Shown one piece after another: positions 45,003-54,057 of a stretch of 64,000 nucleotides of DNA. Position 1 is the first letter of the stretch, and each line of letters opens with the position of its first letter. This DNA is from Flammeovirga yaeyamensis (GTDB taxonomy: Bacteria; Bacteroidota; Bacteroidia; Cytophagales; Flammeovirgaceae): the NCBI RefSeq assembly GCF_018736045.1, contig NZ_CP076133.1, forward strand, positions 186,001-250,000, read 5' to 3'. A program made the position numbers and the translations under genes. The notes beneath the pieces were generated by a model. The model was not told the origin of the DNA and did not search any database. It saw nothing but the letters and a program-made list of their open reading frames with translations.

Positions 45003-46061
45003 ATGACACAAATTGACTCTTCAAAACCCGTTTTAGTTACTGGAGCCAACGGATACGTTGCAAGCTGGCTAGTAGAAGAATTATTAAAAAATGGCATCAC
45101 AGTTCACGCTGCTGTTAGAAATCCAGATAATAAAAAGAAAGTGGGACACCTTATTGACTTAGGTGATAAACACCCAGGAGAAATAAAGTTTTTCAAAACC
45201 GATTTACTAACAGAAAATTCTTACGCAGAGGCCATGCAAGGTTGTGAATTGGTTTATCATACTGCTTCTCCTTTTATTACAGACGTAAAAGATCCACAAA
45301 GAGACTTAGTAGACCCTGCCGTAAAAGGTACATCCAATGTGCTATTAACCGCTAATAATACTCCCTCTGTAAAAAGAGTGGTGGTAACCAGTAGTGTAGT
45401 GGCTACTTATACTGACGCATCAGATTTAGCCAATACACCAAAAGGAATGATCGATGAAGAGGTTTGGAACACCACTGCTTCTTTGGATTATCAACCTTAC
45501 TCTTTATCAAAAACATTGGCAGAAAAAAAGGCGTGGGAAATTGCAGATGCTCAATCGCAATGGGATTTAGTGACTATCAACCCTGCATTTGTCATGGGCC
45601 CTGCTCAAAATGCGGTGGCTACTACATCAGAAAGTATGGCGGTACTAAAACAAATGGGTGACGGTACATTTAAAATGGGAGCTCCAAAAATGGGAGTTGG
45701 AGTGATTGATGTTCGTGACCTAGCTGTAGCTCATTATAAAGCCGGTTTTACTCCAGAAGCCAAAGGTCGATACATTACCTCAGCTCATAATACAAACTTC
45801 TTAGAAATGGGCTTAACCCTTCAAGATAAATTTGGAGCCAATTATCCTCTACCTAAGAAAGCATTACCAAAATGGTTGTTGATGATTGTTGGTCCTTTTA
45901 CTAATAAATTATTAACTAGAAGGTTTATTAAAAACAATGTCAATATCGAATGGAAAGCAGACAATTCTAAAATAGTAAATGATTTAGGAATGACTTTCCG
46001 TCCTCTACAAGAAACTATGGAAGATTCTTTCCAGGTGTTGGTGGATAATAAGATAGTGTAA
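45003..46061 (+). CDS. NAD(P)-dependent extended SDR (dihydroflavonol reductase-like)
   Basis: The 352-aa Rossmann-fold reductase has TGANGYVA (13-20) for the cofactor and a catalytic YSLSK (Tyr166, Lys170) with SS at 130-131. The layout resembles dihydroflavonol-4-reductase and related aldehyde reductases, which reduce carbonyls with NADPH. In bacteria such proteins often handle aldehydes of unknown origin. It is monocistronic, with a REP-like palindrome downstream. Confidence 0.88.
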   Translation: MTQIDSSKPVLVTGANGYVASWLVEELLKNGITVHAAVRNPDNKKKVGHLIDLGDKHPGEIKFFKTDLLTENSYAEAMQGCELVYHTASPFITDVKDPQRDLVDPAVKGTSNVLLTANNTPSVKRVVVTSSVVATYTDASDLANTPKGMIDEEVWNTTASLDYQPYSLSKTLAEKKAWEIADAQSQWDLVTINPAFVMGPAQNAVATTSESMAVLKQMGDGTFKMGAPKMGVGVIDVRDLAVAHYKAGFTPEAKGRYITSAHNTNFLEMGLTLQDKFGANYPLPKKALPKWLLMIVGPFTNKLLTRRFIKNNVNIEWKADNSKIVNDLGMTFRPLQETMEDSFQVLVDNKIV

Positions 46062-46120
46062 GAAATCAAATTTACATCACCGGTTTTATTGAAATCATAA
46101 TATTAAATATCTAATATTTT

Positions 46121-46151
46121 TGTACGGACGTTGCACTGCAACGTTCCTACA
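46121..46151. repeat. REP-like imperfect palindrome
   Basis: TGTACGGACGTTGCA (46121-46135), a central C, and TGCAACGTTCCTACA (46137-46151) pair at 13 of 15 positions, and the inner 8+8 bp are perfect. It resembles dispersed GTAGGGACGTTGCA-type palindromes known from many bacterial genomes. It lies 60 bp after the SDR gene. Confidence 0.65.
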
Positions 46152-46298
46152 CCCCTCCCAATGAATCAGTTAATTCCTTTATTTTCCGCTCCAAATTTCG
46201 TATATTAAGCGTAACTGATATAGAATTATTACCATAGCACTAACAACTGTTTATAGTAATACAGCAACAATACTTAACCAATTTAAAACTAAAATAAC

Positions 46299-46841
46299 AT
46301 GGAGAAGTTTAGCGGATACCCAATTACTAAATGGAAGGACGACGATTGTCAGATGGTTTTATTAGATGATTTATCGTTTACCGATCACGACCAAAAAGTA
46401 TGGAATGTTCCTTTGGGAGCAGAAATTAATGGAGCAAGCATCCCTTCATCTTTATGGAATATTGTAGGATCTCCTTTTGTAGGAAAGTATAGAAGAGCCT
46501 CTGTGGTGCACGATTACTTTGCTGGCGAAGGTCACAATCCTAACGTATCTTATCAAGAGAGAAGAGAAGCAGATAAAATGTTTTATGAGGCATGCAGAAC
46601 AGATGGCTGTTCATGGAAGTGTGCAGCTTTGTTGTATCTAGGTGTTTCTATTGGATCTTGGTGGTCGAGGAAAGGAATTTCGACCACACATGAAACAGAA
46701 TGTTTCTCCTCTTTTCAGACGGATCAAGATGCACTGATCAAAAATAAGTATGATGAATTACTTGAAAAGGTGAGTTACATTATTGAACACGAAGAAAATT
46801 TTGAGAAGCTAGTGAAGTTGGTGGATCAAGAAATTGATTAA
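46299..46841 (+). CDS. DUF1353 protein
   Basis: The 180-aa protein matches the DUF1353 pattern: NGASIPSSLWNIVGSPFVG, KYRRASVVHDY, then a helical region with YEACRTDGCSWKCAALLYLG. DUF1353 proteins are often phage-related or of unknown function. The His-Asp (VHDYF) and Cys residues are conserved-looking. No phage genes surround it here. It is monocistronic. Confidence 0.85.
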   Translation: MEKFSGYPITKWKDDDCQMVLLDDLSFTDHDQKVWNVPLGAEINGASIPSSLWNIVGSPFVGKYRRASVVHDYFAGEGHNPNVSYQERREADKMFYEACRTDGCSWKCAALLYLGVSIGSWWSRKGISTTHETECFSSFQTDQDALIKNKYDELLEKVSYIIEHEENFEKLVKLVDQEID

Positions 46842-46842
46842 A

Positions 46843-46868
46843 AAAAAGGCCTTGATGAAACACCAAGG
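46843..46868 (-). terminator. Terminator of regulator/sulfatase operon
   Basis: CCTTG (46850-46854) and CAAGG (near 46864-46868) form a short stem. On the minus strand it is followed by CC and seven T. It lies about 110 bp after the 46980 sulfatase stop. Confidence 0.5.
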
Positions 46869-46905
46869 ACTTACTCCATTACTATTACTCTAATTATTTT
46901 TTTCT

Positions 46906-46949
46906 GAGTATGAAGTTGTCAAATACACTGATTGAACAACTTCATACTC
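46906..46949. repeat. Perfect 14-bp inverted repeat
   Basis: GAGTATGAAGTTGT (46906-46919) and ACAACTTCATACTC (46936-46949) are perfect arms with a 16-nt loop, 30 bp after the 46980 sulfatase stop. A T run is absent on the minus strand. It may protect mRNA ends or form part of a two-hairpin terminator with 46843-46868. Confidence 0.55.
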
Positions 46950-46979
46950 TTAATATTGAGTCACAAATAATCCATATTA

Positions 46980-48542
46980 TTAATGACTATTTCTATTCTT
47001 TTTATTTTTCTGATAATGCTTATTTGATTTTCCATTCGCCGCATTTTTTGCTTTTCTCTTTTCTGCTCTACGAATTCTGTTCGCATCATTAACCACTTCT
47101 TGATGCTTCTCAGTGGCTTTAATCAAATAATCTTCATCGTCTTTATGCTTGTACATGTCTAGCATTGGATCGTTCGTTTTTTCCATGTAGGCAAGCATAT
47201 GTTTCTCAAACTCTGCAATTTTCTTTGTCGATTTTGGATCTTCCGCAAGGTTGTTCAAACCATTTGGATCATTTTTTAGATCATAAAATTCAGTCACAGT
47301 TCTGAACAAGCAGAAATCTACTCTTAATTTTAGGGCTTCGTCTTCTACTGCTTTTTCTTTCATAGCAGTAAACGATTTACCATTAATTGAAGATGTTTTG
47401 TACTGTCTTCCACCAACAGCCCATGGAGAGAAAATGTACAAATAATCTTGTGTCTGAACGGCACGCATTGGGAAGGCCTTACTACCTGATGTCTCGTTGT
47501 AATGCGTATAGATCATGTCTCTATCCTTTTGTTTTTTACCTTCTAGGATAGGCAAGAAACTTCTACCATCTAATGTCTTTGGAACATCTACACCACAAGC
47601 TTCCAATAAAGTCGGCATTAAATCGACCATAGAAACCATGTCTTTCTCGTTCACCTGACCCGCTTTAATATGCTTAGGCCATTTCACCATAAATGGAGTT
47701 CTCGTCGATTGTAAATACACGTTCGATTTGGCAAAAGGGAATGCCATACCATTATCCGAAAGGAAGATGACGATGGTATTATCAGATAATCCTTCTTCTT
47801 CTAAAGCATCTAACAATGCACCAATCGTATCATCACATCTTTTCACCGAAGAGAAATAATTGGCTAACTCTCTTCTCACTTCAGGAAGGTCTTCTAAGAA
47901 GCCTGGCACTTCGATTTCATCAGGTGTATAAATTCTAGATGGACGTTGCTTTCCTCCTTTTTCATAATTTGGATTGTCCACAAAAAATGGACGGTGAGGA
48001 TCATGTGAGTTGGCCATCATGAAGAATGGTCTGTTCTCTTCTTTCGCTTGAGTAATAAATTTCTTGAAATGCTCTTTGTATAATTTAGGCGATCTACCCG
48101 ACCCTAAATCTTTAGCATCCTGATTGTATTCCCAAACATAGTTTTCTACTTTTTTTGGTGTAGAGTGTTTTACTTTACCCAACACACCAGGTTTATAATT
48201 CTTGTGTAATTTTAATTCCTCAGCCAATGTAGGAACCGACGGTTTTGAAGGAAAAAAGCCAGTCATACCACTATTGTTCGGGTAACATCCAGTACCAATC
48301 ACACCTCTCGATGGCATACAAACCGCCACAGTAACGTGAGCATTTGTAAAACGCATTCCTTCATTCGCCAAACGATCAATGTTCGGTGTGATATCTTCTA
48401 CATTACTTCCATTCACTCCCACCGAATGATAGTCCATATCATCGGCTGTAATTAATAGAATATTTGGAGTTGTCGACTGTGCAAAAAGCATTGGGCTAAA
48501 AAGTAAGCACAGCGTAGTAAACAAATTGATTAATCTTTTCAT
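46980..48542 (-). CDS. S1-type sulfatase with basic tail
   Basis: This 520-aa sulfatase has signal peptide LFAQ, metal-binding ITADDM, formylglycine motif VCMPSRGVIGTG (Cys75, with Met at the second position) and IVIFLSDNGMAFP. CMPSR is typical of S1 groups acting on glucosamine N- or O-sulfates, but this assignment is tentative. The last 35 residues are very basic (RRAEKRKAKNAANGKSNK), which may bind acidic glycan. The ATG at 48542 lies 7 bp after the preceding sulfatase stop; an upstream in-frame ATG would overlap it. It is the third gene after the 7TM regulator. Confidence 0.93.
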   Translation of the reverse strand: MKRLINLFTTLCLLFSPMLFAQSTTPNILLITADDMDYHSVGVNGSNVEDITPNIDRLANEGMRFTNAHVTVAVCMPSRGVIGTGCYPNNSGMTGFFPSKPSVPTLAEELKLHKNYKPGVLGKVKHSTPKKVENYVWEYNQDAKDLGSGRSPKLYKEHFKKFITQAKEENRPFFMMANSHDPHRPFFVDNPNYEKGGKQRPSRIYTPDEIEVPGFLEDLPEVRRELANYFSSVKRCDDTIGALLDALEEEGLSDNTIVIFLSDNGMAFPFAKSNVYLQSTRTPFMVKWPKHIKAGQVNEKDMVSMVDLMPTLLEACGVDVPKTLDGRSFLPILEGKKQKDRDMIYTHYNETSGSKAFPMRAVQTQDYLYIFSPWAVGGRQYKTSSINGKSFTAMKEKAVEDEALKLRVDFCLFRTVTEFYDLKNDPNGLNNLAEDPKSTKKIAEFEKHMLAYMEKTNDPMLDMYKHKDDEDYLIKATEKHQEVVNDANRIRRAEKRKAKNAANGKSNKHYQKNKKNRNSH

Positions 48543-48549
48543 ACCTATA

Positions 48550-50556
48550 TTATTGTATATCGTTTTGTAGTTTAATTGTAATGTCTTTTGGTTTGTATGC
48601 CTTTGGAATAAGTACATACTTCTCTGATGTAGATTGAATTAACTCACCTTTATGGTAAATATCATAGCGATTGATATTCGGTACAGGTTTCCAAGTCAGC
48701 ACTTTTTTATTCTTCTGATGCACACTCGGAAAGAACTGTTTCTGTTCCACTTTAAAATCTTCATTTTTGATAATCGGTTGGGCTTGTTTATTCCACCAAA
48801 TATCATCTAAATATATTTTTGATGAAGATGTCAAACCATGAAAAACCACTTCCATCCCTTTCACTCTTCCTTTCACATCGGCATAATCAAAAACAAGATC
48901 TTGCCACTCTCCAGTTCCCTCATACTTTTTGATGATCTTCTTAGAAATTTTCTCTTCACCCAAGACAATCTTCAATTCAACATCAAACGATTGGTCGGAT
49001 AGAAGTTTAAGGTGGCAATGTCCCAATTCTTTTCCAGTCAATGGAGTATGTTTTACAACAACAGATGCTGTCGAAGCTTCATCATCTTTAGATAAACCCA
49101 ACACATAGGCACTCTTATTCAGTCCTTTTCGGTGAGGGTTCTCGATCACCAATACTTGATTGAACTGATCGGAATGAAATTTCTCTGGAATAATATCTTC
49201 GAAAGTAAACTGAGTATGCACTTTGTATTTACCCACTGCTGCAGGATTCCATCCCCAGGCCAAAGAAGAATTCCTTTCATTCCACTTCGCATAAATTTCT
49301 TTCAATCGGCTCACCTCCTCTGGGTGAACATCAAATAGATCGTTCTTTTCGTAAGGATCTTTAGCGATGTTATACAACCTCACTTTCTTATTTTTCTGAT
49401 CGAAGAACAACTTCCAATCGCCATCTCTTACACACCATTTATTGGCATTTTTCCAAAATAACTGCTGATGAGGATCTTCGTCTTTTTCCCATTTGATGTA
49501 GGGCAATAGGTTCTCTCCATTCAAATGTTTTGGTGCTTCAACACCGGCAAGGTTTAAAATAGTTGGATAAATATCCATGCTCGTCACCATTGGTTCGAAC
49601 GTTTTTCCTTGAGGTATTTCCTTAGGATAATGCATGAAATAAGGAATCTTGATTCCACCTTCGTACAACGTTCCTTTTTGTCCATTCAACGGCAAATTCA
49701 AAGAAGCATTATCGTCAGGTTTACCGCCATTATCTGAGATAAACACAATGAAAGTATTATCGTACAAGCCTCTCTCCTTCAGCTTGTCGACCATCTTTCC
49801 GATATTCTGATCCATCACATATTGCATCGCTACTAGCTTTCGACGTGCAGGATCCTTAATATGATCGAATTTCTTGATCACCTCTTTAGGTGCTTGCAAA
49901 GGCGTATGTACCGCATTGGGTGCCCAATACATAAAGAAAGGTTTTTCACTTTCGTATTGATCAAAATAATTGATGGCTTTCTGACCAAATAAATCCGTTA
50001 AATACACATTCGGTGTTTGGATAGGTTGATCATCCTCCATAAAAAATTGGGAACATTCGTCTTCGAAATAATAAGATGATGCACCTCCAAGGAAACCATA
50101 ATAATGATCAAATCCTTTATTGATCGGTAAAAACTCCTCTCCTTCCTGACCTCCTAAATGCCATTTTCCAATAGCCACTGTTTGATAGTCGTTAGACTGC
50201 AAAATCTCTGCAATTGTAGGAAACTCAGACGAAATTCCCGGAACTACTTCTGGAGAAGGACGGAAAGGACCTGGATTATCCTTAAACCCAAATCGCTGTT
50301 GATAGCTACCCGTTAATAAGGCTGCTCTCGACGGACCACATACCGGTGCCGTCACGTATCCGTTCTTAAATGCCACTCCTTTTTTCGCCAACTGATCGAT
50401 GTTAGGCGTAGGAATATCTTTACTTAAATGATGATAACCCACATCTGCATAACCCAAATCATCGGCAACGATAATCAAAAAGTTGGGGCGATCTTGTGCA
50501 AAAATTGAAGCGGTCATTATCATCAAAACGCACACTATTTGATGTATCTTTCTCAT
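48550..50556 (-). CDS. S1-type sulfatase with C-terminal binding modules
   Basis: The 668-aa protein has signal peptide IFAQ, an S1 sulfatase domain (about 22-440) with VADDLGYADVGY and formylglycine motif VCGPSRAALLTG (Cys73), and IVFISDNGGKPDD. Residues about 455-615 form a beta jelly-roll (GEWQDLVFDYADVKGRVKGM) like a carbohydrate-binding module, and the end resembles Fn3. Its ATG overlaps the stop of the 7TM regulator by 4 bp (ATGA), so regulator and enzyme are translationally coupled. Confidence 0.94.
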   Translation of the reverse strand: MRKIHQIVCVLMIMTASIFAQDRPNFLIIVADDLGYADVGYHHLSKDIPTPNIDQLAKKGVAFKNGYVTAPVCGPSRAALLTGSYQQRFGFKDNPGPFRPSPEVVPGISSEFPTIAEILQSNDYQTVAIGKWHLGGQEGEEFLPINKGFDHYYGFLGGASSYYFEDECSQFFMEDDQPIQTPNVYLTDLFGQKAINYFDQYESEKPFFMYWAPNAVHTPLQAPKEVIKKFDHIKDPARRKLVAMQYVMDQNIGKMVDKLKERGLYDNTFIVFISDNGGKPDDNASLNLPLNGQKGTLYEGGIKIPYFMHYPKEIPQGKTFEPMVTSMDIYPTILNLAGVEAPKHLNGENLLPYIKWEKDEDPHQQLFWKNANKWCVRDGDWKLFFDQKNKKVRLYNIAKDPYEKNDLFDVHPEEVSRLKEIYAKWNERNSSLAWGWNPAAVGKYKVHTQFTFEDIIPEKFHSDQFNQVLVIENPHRKGLNKSAYVLGLSKDDEASTASVVVKHTPLTGKELGHCHLKLLSDQSFDVELKIVLGEEKISKKIIKKYEGTGEWQDLVFDYADVKGRVKGMEVVFHGLTSSSKIYLDDIWWNKQAQPIIKNEDFKVEQKQFFPSVHQKNKKVLTWKPVPNINRYDIYHKGELIQSTSEKYVLIPKAYKPKDITIKLQNDIQ

Positions 50557-52460
50557 TTTGTGTCGTCTTTAACTTTATCAATAGTGAAATTCGGCAACAT
50601 CAAATTGTTCTGTTTCGCTTCTTTCACTTTCGTTTTAAATTTTGAAATGGTGTTCCTAGACATCTCCAACATTTCGCTCAACTCAATATTAGTATATGCA
50701 TCGGGTTGGTACAATGTGATGTAGGATAAATAAAAGGCTTTCGTTAAATCGAACTTCACACCATGGAAAACGGTATTACTTGTCACCGAATCCACATACC
50801 CACATTTCGTACATCTTCTTGTAAATACTTGTCCAGTTTTCGAACCTGAATGCCCGCTACATTGCTTACAAGTAAAGCCATCGCTCCATTTCTGATTGGA
50901 TAAATAGCGTTTACAAGCATCGGCATCCGGGAATAAATCATGAAATTCTTTGATTGTAATGACTTGGTTGACAAATCGTTTTTCGATCACTTTCTTGATT
51001 TCATCCTTTAGATTAAAGTTCGTCACATCCAGCTTATAATTATCACTACCCAACTTCTGTGCTCTCTGAGATAATTGTTGGTTCAATTCCTTCAATTCCT
51101 TTTCTCTTGCCAAAAGCTGAATCGTTCTTTCTTTTACCTTTTGCTCCAACTCCTCATTTACCTTGTTACCTAGAGCAAGATTCTTCTTCTGCTCGTCGAT
51201 GACTTGCTGTTGCATCACCTCTGTTTTCTTCTGCTGAGTAAGCAACTCTGCCTGTGCCAAGTGTTCGCTTTCTTTCAACAACCTCAACGTATCGTATAAG
51301 GCAAAAGAGAAGGCCAACATTTCCGATAACACCGACATTCTATAACCATAGAATGTAAAGAAATTATGCGGGATGATGCCATACCATTTTAAGTACCAAA
51401 TCACACAGCCGACCCACATAAAACTGATGCCCAAGATATAGTAAGGCGACATTTTCGATTGTAAATAGACATTTGATAAGCCTACTAAAAGTACCGAAAG
51501 TGTGATGATTAGTGAAAGCTTCTCTCCCGATGGAATTGTTCCGAAAAGGGTGAAAACAAAAAGAATAAACTGAACAACAAATAGCGTATTGATCGTAAAT
51601 AAATGATACCTGTTCAAGTATTTTGGATCGACCACTACTTTGATAAAATAAGTGACGGAAGCCGAGACCCCAAACCCAAGAAGGGCATTGACAAACTCGT
51701 TGATCATCGGTGCATCCGGCCATAAAAACTGGAAGCCTACCCCATCGTTGGCCATACTAAATAAGCAAACCACAGCGATATGTAAAATATAGGCGATGTA
51801 TTTAAAGTCTTTGATACTCAACCATAAGAGGAAGGAATACACGGCCATAATCAAAAAGGCACCGTATTGTAAACCAAACCATAAATACTCTTTCGTTGCA
51901 TAAGGCACAAACTTATTGATACTTCTAAAGTTCATGTGCAAATCGACCTTTTTATTACTGTTGATCTTCACATAAAATGGCTTAGAAAAATCAATATCAC
52001 TCGTTAAGGGAATAATGAAGTTTTTATGATCATAATTTCTCTTTGAATAAGGATGAGAGGCTCCCATAATCTCCTTCTTCAAACCGCCTTCCAATAAGGG
52101 TAAGAAGACGATAATCTCCTGAATTTTCTGATCGTAAAACTCGATGATCCAATGCTTTGAACTGCTCTTATCGATGTCGACATTAAATCGCAACCAATAA
52201 TTTGATTTTGCATCATAATTATGTTTCGAATAATGCTGGGCCACCTCAAAGTCGGGTTGTAACTGAAGCAATTCCGCATAAGAAATTAAGCGTGTACTGT
52301 CCTTCCAGTAGGGTATACTTTCTAGGTTCAGTAAACTTTCTTGAACGGAATCATCCAGCTGAATCGTTTTCTCATCACCATCAACCACTGCAAAAAGTGG
52401 CAATGCCGACAACAGAACAATGCTGAGTGAATGTACAATATGTTGGAAGAGTTTCCTCAT
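50553..52460 (-). CDS. 7TM-DISM receptor fused to IS1595-type zinc ribbon/HTH
   Basis: The 635-aa protein has four parts. A signal (8-25) and periplasmic 7TMR-DISMED2-like beta domain (about 40-185) come first; this domain type binds carbohydrate-like ligands. Seven membrane helices (193-390) follow. A long cytoplasmic coiled coil (396-470) leads to a C-terminal domain (503-620) resembling the N-terminus of IS1595 transposases. That end has FHDLFPDADACKRYLSNQKW, zinc cysteines 531, 534, 550 and 553, SNTVFHGVKFDLTKAF, and a helix-turn-helix (YTNIELSEMLEMSRNTISKF). No transposase catalytic domain is present. It is probably a membrane-bound transcription regulator of the sulfatase genes it overlaps, or of the SusCD locus upstream. 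Confidence 0.88.
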   Translation of the reverse strand: MRKLFQHIVHSLSIVLLSALPLFAVVDGDEKTIQLDDSVQESLLNLESIPYWKDSTRLISYAELLQLQPDFEVAQHYSKHNYDAKSNYWLRFNVDIDKSSSKHWIIEFYDQKIQEIIVFLPLLEGGLKKEIMGASHPYSKRNYDHKNFIIPLTSDIDFSKPFYVKINSNKKVDLHMNFRSINKFVPYATKEYLWFGLQYGAFLIMAVYSFLLWLSIKDFKYIAYILHIAVVCLFSMANDGVGFQFLWPDAPMINEFVNALLGFGVSASVTYFIKVVVDPKYLNRYHLFTINTLFVVQFILFVFTLFGTIPSGEKLSLIITLSVLLVGLSNVYLQSKMSPYYILGISFMWVGCVIWYLKWYGIIPHNFFTFYGYRMSVLSEMLAFSFALYDTLRLLKESEHLAQAELLTQQKKTEVMQQQVIDEQKKNLALGNKVNEELEQKVKERTIQLLAREKELKELNQQLSQRAQKLGSDNYKLDVTNFNLKDEIKKVIEKRFVNQVITIKEFHDLFPDADACKRYLSNQKWSDGFTCKQCSGHSGSKTGQVFTRRCTKCGYVDSVTSNTVFHGVKFDLTKAFYLSYITLYQPDAYTNIELSEMLEMSRNTISKFKTKVKEAKQNNLMLPNFTIDKVKDDTK

Positions 52461-52512
52461 GTAAAAAATGTTGTGTTCTTCTTTCGAATGTTAATGCTCA
52501 ATTTATCTATGT

Positions 52513-52677
52513 AAACCCCGAATACACCCAAGGTTGAAACCCCGAATATTCCCAGGGTTGAAACCCTGGGCTGGGAATAATTATACCTGTCAGGACTTAA
52601 GTCTTGACAGCTTTTGACAATACTTTAGTGTTGTCAAAATAGATTATCACAAGCCCACGACTTGAGTCGTGGGTTTT
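52513..52677. repeat. Cluster of four REP-like palindromes and direct repeats
   Basis: Within 165 bp there are two 24-bp direct repeats (52513-52536, 52537-52560, 21 of 24 identical) and four palindromes. CCCAGGGTT/AACCCTGGG lies at 52551-52570. CTGTCAGGACTTAAGTC paired with its mirror lies at 52587-52610. TTTTGACAATACT/AGTGTTGTCAAAA lies at 52612-52639. CCCACGACT/AGTCGTGGG lies at 52654-52673, followed by TTTT. Such mixed palindrome clusters resemble REP/BIME or degraded mobile-element ends. The cluster separates the SusCD operon from the 7TM regulator. Confidence 0.8.
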
Positions 52678-52696
52678 ATATGATAGGTCAAAAACT

Positions 52697-54046
52697 TTAT
52701 TCTAAAATTAAGTATTTACCCGATATCGTCAATTGATCGAGTCCCATGTAGCCACTGTTACTATCATCTAAATGACGAATTAAAGCTACTACTCTCACCT
52801 GAGTATCATCGATAGATACCCCTTGTTCTTTAATGTTGTGATTGAAATACCATCCTTTTTCATCACGAGGTTGTTCGTTTGTTGAATATATCAAAGGCCA
52901 TTGATTCACTCTCGATTCGAAGTCATCTCGCTCCAATGCCAACTGATATTCCGCCTCGCCTACTGCACGAATTTCAATTCTTTGTAATCCTGTAGTACTC
53001 ACTCCTGCGTTAAATAAAACGCCAGTTTCTACAGTAATCGATTTCAAATTCTCCGCATCAAATGCTTGAAGGGGCACCATCATGTGTTCTGCTTTCGAAG
53101 ATCCAGAAATCGTTCGTGCATAACATCTCGTAATATAATTCTCTCTTCTATCCTGATCCGGATGATTATTTCTTTCTCTATTGATGTTCCACCAAGTCGC
53201 TGTTGCTCCGATAGTTGGTCCGGAAATCTGTTTATAAAACATTCCGTCAAACTCAAATTCAGCTAAACCATCGGGCTTGTAGTTGATTGTCAATTCCATA
53301 TCGAATAGCTGACGTTCTTCTGTGAACACCACCTGTGTCGTTAATGCAAATGTTACAGGAGCATCAATATCACCATACTCATTTGATGTAAACAAAGACA
53401 CTTCATACATCTGATTTTCTAGCTTTCCTGTAAAGTAGAACTGACCAAACGAATTTAGTAATAACTTTGTTCCTTCTGGCAATTCTGGAGTCACAGAAAT
53501 TTGAATAGAATCTAATGGACTTCTTACCGTCTCCACAAATAGTTCTGTAATTGTGCTAGATATAGGATTTCCATCTTCATCAATTAAGAACACTACATCT
53601 GTATCCCCTCCTTTTGAGTTGATACGGATAAGTGGTCTCCAATCTTCCAATACTGTTCTATATGCATTGTTGAAAGCCGTTTCCCCTGCCTCATTACTTA
53701 AAGACACATCCAATAGATATTGTCCCAATTGCGTACTGTCGTGAGGTACATATTTGATAACACCCGTAATTGGATCAATCTCAAATGGATTCAAGCTGTC
53801 TTCAACCACAGCTAGAATAGTATCTTGTTGCACGCTCACTTTCGATAGCTCGAAAGTTAAATCTCCTTCAGCCATCGTTTCTGGCGCTTCTCCTTCGAAA
53901 GCGATGGTTACTGGTCTGACTTCATCATTTTTATGATAAAGCAATGACTCAGGTTGATTTTGAGGGAGTGAAAAATCAACATCATGCTCTGTTAAACAGG
54001 AAGTCAAACAAAGCGCAGCTAGTATGTTTGTGATAATTTTTTTCAT
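52697..54046 (-). CDS. Surface glycan-binding lipoprotein (SusE position)
   Basis: The 449-aa lipoprotein has lipobox CLTSC. A cadherin-like module (FEIDPITGVIKYVP, then GQYLLDVSLSNEAGE) is followed by a long beta-rich C-terminal part (about 250-449). It stands directly after susD (11 bp), the usual place for a surface glycan-binding protein. The ATG at 54046 gives a clean signal; an in-frame ATG 18 bp upstream overlaps susD. It shares the cadherin-like pattern with the lipoprotein at 58810, so the two may be distant paralogs. Exact family not recognised. Confidence 0.78.
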   Translation of the reverse strand: MKKIITNILAALCLTSCLTEHDVDFSLPQNQPESLLYHKNDEVRPVTIAFEGEAPETMAEGDLTFELSKVSVQQDTILAVVEDSLNPFEIDPITGVIKYVPHDSTQLGQYLLDVSLSNEAGETAFNNAYRTVLEDWRPLIRINSKGGDTDVVFLIDEDGNPISSTITELFVETVRSPLDSIQISVTPELPEGTKLLLNSFGQFYFTGKLENQMYEVSLFTSNEYGDIDAPVTFALTTQVVFTEERQLFDMELTINYKPDGLAEFEFDGMFYKQISGPTIGATATWWNINRERNNHPDQDRRENYITRCYARTISGSSKAEHMMVPLQAFDAENLKSITVETGVLFNAGVSTTGLQRIEIRAVGEAEYQLALERDDFESRVNQWPLIYSTNEQPRDEKGWYFNHNIKEQGVSIDDTQVRVVALIRHLDDSNSGYMGLDQLTISGKYLILE

Positions 54047-54057
54047 TTCAATTCCGT

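Noticed and set aside
46299-46841. Prophage remnant because DUF1353 occurs in phages
   Set aside because: No other phage gene, integrase or attachment repeat is seen nearby.
50553-52460. The 7TM protein as an intact IS1595 insertion sequence
   Set aside because: No DDE-type catalytic domain follows the zinc ribbon and no terminal inverted repeats bracket the gene, so it is a domain fusion and not a mobile element.
52513-52677. CRISPR array
   Set aside because: Only two 24-bp direct repeats without spacers, and the other elements are different palindromes; no cas genes are near.
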